Assembly (NCBI GenBank): GCA_040878035.1
Contig: JBBDMX010000094.1
Coordinates: 1 to 64,000 of the forward strand
Length of the DNA: 64,000 nt
DNA from: JBBDMX01 sp040878035
Lineage (GTDB): Bacteria > Planctomycetota > Phycisphaerae > Phycisphaerales > Phycisphaeraceae
Reading direction: 5' to 3'
Below are positions 58,130-64,000 of this stretch, piece by piece. How positions within the stretch are numbered: the first letter of the stretch is position 1; each line of letters starts with the position of its first letter. A model generated the notes under the pieces. It saw only the letters and a program-made list of their open reading frames with translations, made no database searches and was not told the DNA's origin. The translations under genes and the position numbers were made by a program.

Positions 58130-59014
58130 CTAGCGGCGACGGCGGCCAGCCATCGCCAAGCCGCCCAAGCCCAGCAGCACCAGGCTGGCCGGCTCGGGGA
58201 TCACGCCGGACACGGCAAAGTCGTCGTAGTACTGCTGACGAGCCGCGTTGTTGGCCCACAGCAGCGACTTGAGCTCGATACCGTCGGGCGAGCCGGTGTA
58301 GGCAAACCAGCCGGAATCGAAGGTGGCGAACAGGCTACTGGAGTGCGTGCCCATGCTGGTGAATTGGCCGGTGGAGTCAGCCCAACCATCGATCACCACC
58401 ATGGCCTTGCCGGCATTTGCCCCGGTACCCAACGTGATGGCGACGGCGAAATCTTTGAAGACGCTGGGGGCGGTGGTCCCGGAGTCTGAGTAGACCGTCA
58501 GGTCCACTCCGCCCGGTGTTGTGACCTTGACCCGCCCCTGCTCTTTGTTTGTGTTGATGATATCCGCCAGTTCAATGGAAATCACCGTTGTGGCGCCGTC
58601 CATCAGGCGCACAAAGCTACCCGCGCTCGCCCCTGTATCGTCACCGCTATTCCACCGATAGCCGAAGTTGTAAGAAAACGTCTGCCCGGGTGCAAGGTCG
58701 CCGCCCTGGAAGGGGCGGGTGAAGTCATTGGTCTGGGTGAAGTTGTTTCCCGTTGCCGCGATTGAACCGGACCTTAGCCAAGTATCGGACACAGTAGTAG
58801 TGCTTGCGACGACGTTCTTATCCGAGTTCGGTGAAGCCGTGACGACGGTCCAGGTGCCAAAGGGCTCCGAAGCGCCCGTCGGGCCTGAGCCGGTGACCCA
58901 GCCCGAGGCATAGTTGGTGTCGCTGGTGTCAACGCCGACATTGGCCGCATTGGCCGCCGGTAACCACGCCAATAGGACGACCAAAGCAACCATGGAAACT
59001 GTGCGAGTCAGCAT
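58130..59014 (-). CDS. PEP-CTERM sorting-domain protein 3
   Basis: A 294-residue exported protein with signal peptide SMVALVVLLAWLPAANA and tail VIPEPASLVLLGLGGLAMA followed by GRRRR. The body is beta-rich (SYNFGYRWNSGDDTGASAGS, KAMVVIDGWADSTGQF) and resembles lectin-like or laminin-G-like folds by composition only. It is unrelated to the tandem pair apart from signal and tail. AAGGAG lies before the ATG. A TTGACA box at 59092-59097 upstream may be its promoter. Confidence 0.88.
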   Translation of the reverse strand: MLTRTVSMVALVVLLAWLPAANAANVGVDTSDTNYASGWVTGSGPTGASEPFGTWTVVTASPNSDKNVVASTTTVSDTWLRSGSIAATGNNFTQTNDFTRPFQGGDLAPGQTFSYNFGYRWNSGDDTGASAGSFVRLMDGATTVISIELADIINTNKEQGRVKVTTPGGVDLTVYSDSGTTAPSVFKDFAVAITLGTGANAGKAMVVIDGWADSTGQFTSMGTHSSSLFATFDSGWFAYTGSPDGIELKSLLWANNAARQQYYDDFAVSGVIPEPASLVLLGLGGLAMAGRRRR

Positions 59015-59068
59015 GATGTCTTCTCCTTGTAAGCCTGACAGATGAGGTTAAACATGGCGGCCAAAACT

Positions 59069-59097
59069 TATCGTACAGTCAAAAACCGCGCTGTCAA
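59069..59097 (-). promoter_or_regulatory. candidate sigma-70 promoter for the PEP-CTERM gene 3
   Basis: On the minus strand TTGACA (59097-59092) is followed after 17 bases by ACGATA, a poor -10 match. The -35 box is perfect, and the spot, about 55-80 bases before the start codon, is right. Weak evidence overall. Confidence 0.35.
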
Positions 59098-59282
59098 GAT
59101 GATCCACATAAGAATTGCTCAAATTAGTGATGTTTGATGATTTGGGGCGATTCACACGGTGCCCGTCCATGTTTCATCAAGGAGCCACATGGCATATAAG
59201 CACAGATTTGTCCCCATTTGCACGCCTCCCCAACGAGGGGGGCAGCGTCAGTATTGCTTATTTCAGGTGCGCCGCGGCCGGA

Positions 59283-59311
59283 TTGACGGGGTGCCTTTAT
59301 CAGGATAATAA
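59283..59311 (+). promoter_or_regulatory. sigma-70-like promoter for the glycosidase genes
   Basis: TTGACG (59283-59288), a 17-base spacer and TAATAA (59306-59311), inside an AT-rich stretch that stands out from the GC-rich surroundings. It lies about 54 bases before the GH20 start codon and is the best promoter in the window. The rest of the 350-base gap (59015-59364) holds no gene I trust. Confidence 0.6.
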
Positions 59312-59364
59312 TATACACATACCAAAACCGGTCATCGCCGCGCACCAACGCAAGGGAAGTGCCC

Positions 59365-61635
59365 ATGGTCAGGACCACGTTCAAGATTATCCTGTTGCTG
59401 ACGGTATGGATGGACATCGCGATGACCCATGCCGCCGGGCCCCCGCTGGCACTGGTGCCCTGGCCCAAGAGCGTCGAGGTGACCCCCGGTAGCCGACTCA
59501 CGCTGGGGCAGGGCGGCCGAATCGTCTACGAAGCGCCGGATTTGAAGCCGTTGGCCGAGGTGGTCATCGGCGATTTGGCGCGGATCAGCCGCCACCGCTT
59601 GGTCCCCGCCACCCCCGGTGCCGGCCCATCGCGCCCCGGTGATATCGTCCTGCGCTACGACCCGGCCATGAAGGGCGAAGCCTATCGCCTGACCATCGAC
59701 TCTGTCGTGACCGTCACCGGCGGCAACTACCGCGCCGTGGCCTGGGGCACCGCCACGCTCTTGCAGGCGGCGGCGGTTGACAACGGCACGCTCTCCTGGC
59801 CCAAACTCAACATCAGCGACGACAGCGACATCCCCCTCCGCAGCGCCGAATGCGACATCGCCCGCAAGTGGCATCCCATCGTCAACCTCTACGAGCTGAT
59901 CGACCTGTTCCGCTATTACAAGATCAACCACATCCAGTTCCACATGAACGACCATGGCCGATTCACCTTCGGCTCGGAGCTGTATCCGCAGTTGGCGACG
60001 GTGAAGGACGGTCGGCGCGAGCATTACACGAAGGAGGAGCTCAAGGACCTGATCGCCTACGCCGACGCGCGCGGCGTCTCGATCATTCCCGAAATCGAAA
60101 TGCCCGGTCACTCCGACGCCCCGCGCATCCTGCCGGAAATCTTCGGCACCAAAGACGCCGAGTCGGGCAAGTACATCAACTCCGGCTACATCAACTTCAC
60201 CCGCGACGATACGGTCCAGGCCTGCAAGGCCCTGCTCAACGAGGTGATGGACGTGTTTGCCTCCAGCGACCTGATCTCCATCGGCGCCGATGAAGTCGCC
60301 GATGCACGCCTCAAGAAGATGTCCGAGTATGCCCAATTCGAGAAGGATCATCCGGACCAGCAACTGATGGACTACTTCATCACGCAGATGAATGACGTGG
60401 TGCAGAAGCGTGGCAAGACGCTGCTGGTGTATGGCCGGGGCGGGCCCATGAACGTGTTGCAAATGCCCTGGAGCGGCAACGACAACGCCATCGCGGCGCG
60501 GGGCCATCGCGTGATGCCGCACAACAGCGGCTCGGTGACCAATCATCTGGTCACCTACCACCCGCCGCCGTACAACACCATGATGCTCTATTCGGGCTTC
60601 GAGTCGGCATACCAGTTCGACCTGGCGGTGACCAAGAAGATTGCGCCGGAAAACCTCGACAAGGTCGCCGGCATTCACACGCTGACCTGGCAGCACTGGC
60701 ACTACATGCACTTCCACGATCTGCGCCGCCTGATGGCGTCGCTGGCGGAGAATGCCTGGAACTACAACAGCCGCACCAGTTTCAAACCCTTCGCCACCTG
60801 GCGCGACACCATGTGGGCCGCCACCGATCGCCGCCTCGATGACTTGGTCTTCCCGGTCAAGGTCGAGGAACAGGGGCTGCTGAGTCCGGGCAAGGACTTG
60901 GTGTTTCACGAGAAGATGACGATCAAACTCAGCGCGGCGCAGCCCGGCAAGATTCGCTACCGCATCGAGCCGCTGGACTATTTCAACCCGCCAGCCTTGC
61001 CCGACGCCGCCTCCCCGGTCTATAGCGGCCCCCTCCAAATCACCGCGGCGACGGTGATCTATGCCCGGCTGTTCGATGAGCGGAATCAGCCCGTGGGCTA
61101 CGGCACCGAGAGACGCTACCACCCGATCACGCCCAAGGTGACCTGCCGCGCCTGGTCGGTGTTGAGCCTGGCGCCGGGTGCTCGTGGCGAGGGGTGGACG
61201 CCGGCGGCGCCGCATGATGCCCTGGCGAAAGCAGCGGCTACGCCGTTGCCCGCGACCCTTGATGAAGTCGCCAAGCTCGGCGTGCCCGCGCAATACACCT
61301 TCCCCCTGGGCCGGCTGACGTTCCAACCGTCGTACGAGGGCGTTCACATGTGGGGTTGGCTCCTGGTCATGCAGGGCCGGATCCGCATTCCGGCCGACGG
61401 CGATTACAAGTTCCAGGTCTTCCCCGAAACCGTGACGCTGACGGTCGATGGTAAGCCGGCGGCCTCCAACCGCGGCAAGGAGAAGACCAGCCAAACGCTG
61501 CACCTGACCGCCGGCGAGTACGACATCGCCGTGATCGGCCCCACCGGCCACAAGGGCCCCAACGTGGCGCAGTACCAGGGCCCGGGCATGGACAAATCGC
61601 TGCCGCTGGATGAGTTGCTCGTGCCGTTGCCCTGA
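59365..61635 (+). CDS. GH20 beta-N-acetylhexosaminidase
   Basis: A 756-residue exported enzyme. Signal peptide IILLLTVWMDIAMTHA is followed by the GH20 N-terminal domain (LVPWPKSVEVTPG), then the catalytic barrel: RSAECDIARKWHP, INHIQFHMND, IIPEIEMPGHSDA and the catalytic Asp-Glu pair in SIGADEVAD (about residues 309-310). C-terminal parts are a chitobiase-type domain (TAATVIYARLFDERNQPVGY) and a beta-sandwich resembling PA14 (ADGDYKFQVFPETVTLTVDG). It releases terminal GlcNAc or GalNAc from glycans. AAGGGAAG lies before the ATG. It starts a plus-strand operon. Confidence 0.9.
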   Translation: MVRTTFKIILLLTVWMDIAMTHAAGPPLALVPWPKSVEVTPGSRLTLGQGGRIVYEAPDLKPLAEVVIGDLARISRHRLVPATPGAGPSRPGDIVLRYDPAMKGEAYRLTIDSVVTVTGGNYRAVAWGTATLLQAAAVDNGTLSWPKLNISDDSDIPLRSAECDIARKWHPIVNLYELIDLFRYYKINHIQFHMNDHGRFTFGSELYPQLATVKDGRREHYTKEELKDLIAYADARGVSIIPEIEMPGHSDAPRILPEIFGTKDAESGKYINSGYINFTRDDTVQACKALLNEVMDVFASSDLISIGADEVADARLKKMSEYAQFEKDHPDQQLMDYFITQMNDVVQKRGKTLLVYGRGGPMNVLQMPWSGNDNAIAARGHRVMPHNSGSVTNHLVTYHPPPYNTMMLYSGFESAYQFDLAVTKKIAPENLDKVAGIHTLTWQHWHYMHFHDLRRLMASLAENAWNYNSRTSFKPFATWRDTMWAATDRRLDDLVFPVKVEEQGLLSPGKDLVFHEKMTIKLSAAQPGKIRYRIEPLDYFNPPALPDAASPVYSGPLQITAATVIYARLFDERNQPVGYGTERRYHPITPKVTCRAWSVLSLAPGARGEGWTPAAPHDALAKAAATPLPATLDEVAKLGVPAQYTFPLGRLTFQPSYEGVHMWGWLLVMQGRIRIPADGDYKFQVFPETVTLTVDGKPAASNRGKEKTSQTLHLTAGEYDIAVIGPTGHKGPNVAQYQGPGMDKSLPLDELLVPLP

Positions 61636-61671
61636 TCAACCCGTGTCACACCCCAGGCCAGGAGCGCCACC

Positions 61672-63144
61672 ATGACGCAGGTCGTGTCGGATCGTGGGCC
61701 CCATCGACTGCCGGAGAATGAGCAGCAGTACCAGATCGTCCGTTATTACATCGAGGACGATCCGGTGGCGGAGTATCAGCACGCTTCGCCGGAGGCCTGC
61801 GAGTCCTTTCGCGACCTGAAGTATGGCATCCGCATCCATTGGGGTCTCTACTCGCTCGGGCACACCGAAGCGTCGTGGCCGCTCGTGCTGTCGATGAGCG
61901 ACCAGCAGCGCCAGGAATACCAGCAGTTGTATCAGCGGTTCAATCCCACGGACTTCGACGCCGACCAATGGATGCGGTTCTTTGCCGACAATGGGCTGCG
62001 CATGTTCGCGATGACCACCAAGCACCACGACGGCTTTTCGCTCTTCGATACGCGCACGCGCGTGAAGCAGCGGGTCAACTGGACGGCGCCCGGCGGGCCG
62101 AAGATCGAGGATTGTGACATCGCCTACAGCGTGATGGACAGCCCCTTGCGGCGCGACATCGTGAAGGAGCTTTGCGATGCAGCCCAACGGCGGGGGATCA
62201 AGGTTGATTTGTATTTCAGTCATCCCGACTGGTACGACGCCGATTTTCGTGGCTTTGCCTTTCATCCGGTGCAGCCGCAGGAGTTTCTCGAGCACCCGGA
62301 GCTTTACGGCAACAACACCGGCTTCCTCGACCCGCCACGCAAGACCATCGTTCCCAACACCACCGCGGCGCAGACGGCGCGGATGATGCAACGCTATGGC
62401 GATCAACTCCGTGAGTTGCTGACCGGTTACGGCAAGGTGGACATGATCTGCTTTGATCAATGCCTCGGGCCCAAAATCTGGCCGGAATTGCGCCGCCTGC
62501 TGATCGAGTTGCGGTCGATCCAGCCGGATGTGATGTTCCGCGCTCGGGGCATCGGGAACTACGGTGATTACTACACCCCCGAAGATTACTTTCCGGATGG
62601 CAAGGAGCCGACCAGTGTGCCGTGGTTCGTCGTCCATCGCCTGGCGAAGATTTTCGCCTACGATCCGGAGGCGTCGAACTATCGCGACGGAGCGTGGATC
62701 ATCTCGGGCCTGATCGATACGGTGGCCAAAGGCGGCAACCTGATGATCGCGTTGGGCCCCGATGAGCACGGCCATTTTCATCCAAGGGGTATTGAGGCGC
62801 TTGAAGAAGCGGGGCGCTGGCTGGCAATTAACGGTGAAGCGATCTATGCCACGCGACCGCGCGACGGAACGCTTTGGCGCGAGGGGGACGAGATCCGCTT
62901 CACCCGCAGCAAGGACGGCCGCTGCGTCTATGCGATTTGCAGGACCTGGCCCGGCTCGGTCCTGCGACTCCAGAGCGTGCGTGCCCGGCCCGGTTCAGTG
63001 ATCCAGATGTTGGGCGTGAGCCAGCCGCTGACGTGGCGGCAGGAGGCCGATAGGCTGATCGTGGAACTGCCCGACGGGTTGCAGCAGGAGGCCCGGCGCC
63101 CATGCCCACACGCCTGGGCGTTTCGGATTGCGGCGCAAGGGTGA
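61672..63144 (+). CDS. GH29-type alpha-L-fucosidase
   Basis: A 490-residue enzyme without a clear signal peptide. GH29 motifs are FRDLKYGIRIHWGLYSLG, MFAMTTKHHDGFSLFDT, GIKVDLYFSHPDWYD and the likely nucleophile Asp in DMICFDQCLG (about residue 262, usually WFDG). The acid/base is not identified by eye, as is common in this family. It removes fucose from glycans. It follows the GH20 gene after 36 bases, fitting joint breakdown of fucosylated amino-sugar glycans. Cytoplasmic action is possible given the missing signal. Confidence 0.87.
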   Translation: MTQVVSDRGPHRLPENEQQYQIVRYYIEDDPVAEYQHASPEACESFRDLKYGIRIHWGLYSLGHTEASWPLVLSMSDQQRQEYQQLYQRFNPTDFDADQWMRFFADNGLRMFAMTTKHHDGFSLFDTRTRVKQRVNWTAPGGPKIEDCDIAYSVMDSPLRRDIVKELCDAAQRRGIKVDLYFSHPDWYDADFRGFAFHPVQPQEFLEHPELYGNNTGFLDPPRKTIVPNTTAAQTARMMQRYGDQLRELLTGYGKVDMICFDQCLGPKIWPELRRLLIELRSIQPDVMFRARGIGNYGDYYTPEDYFPDGKEPTSVPWFVVHRLAKIFAYDPEASNYRDGAWIISGLIDTVAKGGNLMIALGPDEHGHFHPRGIEALEEAGRWLAINGEAIYATRPRDGTLWREGDEIRFTRSKDGRCVYAICRTWPGSVLRLQSVRARPGSVIQMLGVSQPLTWRQEADRLIVELPDGLQQEARRPCPHAWAFRIAAQG

Positions 63145-63180
63145 GGATGCCCCGCGCGGATTGAACCAGGAGCCGATGCG

Positions 63181-64000
63181 ATGACCCAGGCCACACTTGA
63201 CGACTCGGGCTCGGCCTGCACCTCCCTTGGGCCCGAGCTGATCGCCAACGGCGATTTTCACCAGGGGGCCATCGGCGGCGTGCCCGACGGCTGGACCGTC
63301 ATGGCGCCCAATCCGGTGCTGGCGCCGACGTTCGCGCTGGTGCAAAGTGACGACGGTCGCCGCGCCCTGCAAGCCCAGGGCAATGGACGACCCGCGTGCA
63401 TGGGCTGGATTCAGACCTTAGTGACCCTGCGTGCTAACACCACCTACCGCCTGTGCGTCGAATTCCACAGCCAGGGGCTCGACGATGTGAACCATCATCT
63501 GGTTCACGGCGTGTTCAGCCTGGCCGATGACGGCGCGCAGTTCAACCAGGGCGTGTTCAGCTACCGGTGGCGGGATGGTCGCATCGTCGGCACGGCGAGC
63601 TTTCGCGGCCCGGCCAAGGACAGCCAGGTGACCGTGCGGTTGTACTTCCGCCACAGCGCTAGCGGCCGCGTATGCTGGGACCGAGTCTCCCTGCGGCCGT
63701 GCCAGGCTATTTCGCAGAGGCTGGTCAAGATCGCCGTCACCCAGGGCGCGCAGGGGCTCGACCATTGGGCCGCGGTGCTGACGGCGGCGGGTCAGGCCGG
63801 CTGCGACGTAGCCCTCTTGCCCGAGATGTTCGACCAGAACAGCAAGCCCATGGAGGCCCCGACACTCGACGGCGCCGCGGTGCGCCTGCTGGCAGACCAA
63901 GCCCGCCGGTATGCCATGTATGTCGCCGGGTCGCTCTACCTGCGCCGCGGCGACCTTGTCTATAACAGCGCGCCGCTCTTTGATCGCCTGGGCAACCTCG
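63181..64000 (+). CDS. carbon-nitrogen hydrolase with N-terminal binding domain (cut by the window edge)
   Basis: The frame is open from the ATG at 63181 to the last base (273 codons) and continues outside. The first ~180 residues form a beta-sandwich domain of carbohydrate-binding style (ELIANGDFHQGAIGGVPDGW, VTLRANTTYRLCVEFHSQG). From about residue 182 a nitrilase-superfamily domain begins: LVKIAVTQGAQGLDHW, and CDVALLPEMFD with the first catalytic Glu, then YAMYVAGSLYLRRGD. The Lys and Cys of the triad lie beyond the window. It follows the fucosidase after 36 bases. An amidase acting on glycan N-acyl groups is conceivable but not shown. Confidence 0.78.
   Translation, partial: MTQATLDDSGSACTSLGPELIANGDFHQGAIGGVPDGWTVMAPNPVLAPTFALVQSDDGRRALQAQGNGRPACMGWIQTLVTLRANTTYRLCVEFHSQGLDDVNHHLVHGVFSLADDGAQFNQGVFSYRWRDGRIVGTASFRGPAKDSQVTVRLYFRHSASGRVCWDRVSLRPCQAISQRLVKIAVTQGAQGLDHWAAVLTAAGQAGCDVALLPEMFDQNSKPMEAPTLDGAAVRLLADQARRYAMYVAGSLYLRRGDLVYNSAPLFDRLGNL

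Noticed and set aside
59189..59308. A 39-codon reading frame with GGAG upstream, beginning MAYKHRF
   Set aside because: It overlaps the best promoter, has no recognisable motif, and one ribosome-site match in 350 bases is expected by chance.

Overview
The window is high-GC bacterial DNA (roughly two thirds G+C) that reads as a planctomycete, most likely of the Phycisphaerae side. The grounds are an alternative complex III next to a caa3 oxidase, several PEP-CTERM proteins ending in GRRRR-type tails, pseudopilin-like FTLVELLVVI proteins, a tandem von Willebrand A/ExbBD operon, sugar hydrolases under a LacI regulator, and many families of short dispersed inverted repeats between (and sometimes inside) genes. 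The lineage is an inference from gene content; no rRNA is present.

Layout. 0.6-14.0 kb, minus strand: one respiratory operon, actABCDEF, a small membrane protein, a SCO copper chaperone, then ctaC, ctaD, ctaE and ctaF. It should carry electrons from quinol through alternative complex III and c-type haems to oxygen. 14.3-18.6 kb, plus strand: sucA and sucB of 2-oxoglutarate dehydrogenase. 18.9-21.5 kb: two glycosyltransferases of LPS-core type. 21.6-30.1 kb: an operon of two membrane-anchored VWA proteins, two TPR-like exported proteins, an ExbB/TolQ channel and two ExbD/TolR proteins, probably a proton-motive-force-driven envelope machine. 30.1-34.3 kb: three aldo/keto reductases around a thiol peroxidase. 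34.4-37.0 kb: an HrpB-type helicase.

37.2-41.9 kb is the most interesting part. A Ro60 (TROVE/Rsr) protein lacking most of its HEAT-repeat half is followed by two structured RNAs, then RtcB RNA ligase, a lower-GC HEPN (AbiU2-like) protein and RtcA RNA cyclase. Each RNA can be folded by hand into a circularly permuted tRNA (T-arm, acceptor helix, D-arm) sitting on a two-part helix made by its own 5' and 3' ends. The two copies keep the structure with different paired bases, which is covariation. They look like YrlA-type bacterial Y RNAs, so the region is a Ro/Y RNA/RNA-repair cassette with a possible RNA-cleaving partner built in.

42.0-48.3 kb, minus strand: a glycyl-radical enzyme with its activase, an FG-GAP protein, a medium-chain dehydrogenase and a PhyH-type dioxygenase. 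48.3-48.9 kb: a decayed IS1380-type transposase end abutting half of a sugar ABC permease. 49.1-59.0 kb: a large (alpha/alpha)-barrel-like protein, two pseudopilins, three PEP-CTERM proteins, a LacI regulator and an exported zinc metallopeptidase. 59.3-64.0 kb, plus strand: a GH20 hexosaminidase, a GH29 fucosidase and the start of a carbon-nitrogen hydrolase, behind a clear sigma-70-like promoter. This end looks built for host or algal glycan breakdown.

A second theme is repeats. At least five short inverted-repeat families are scattered through the window. One of them (paired CCCTCTCCC hairpins) lies inside reading frames, between the coupled start codon and the signal peptide of both sco and actE, and inside the HrpB helicase.
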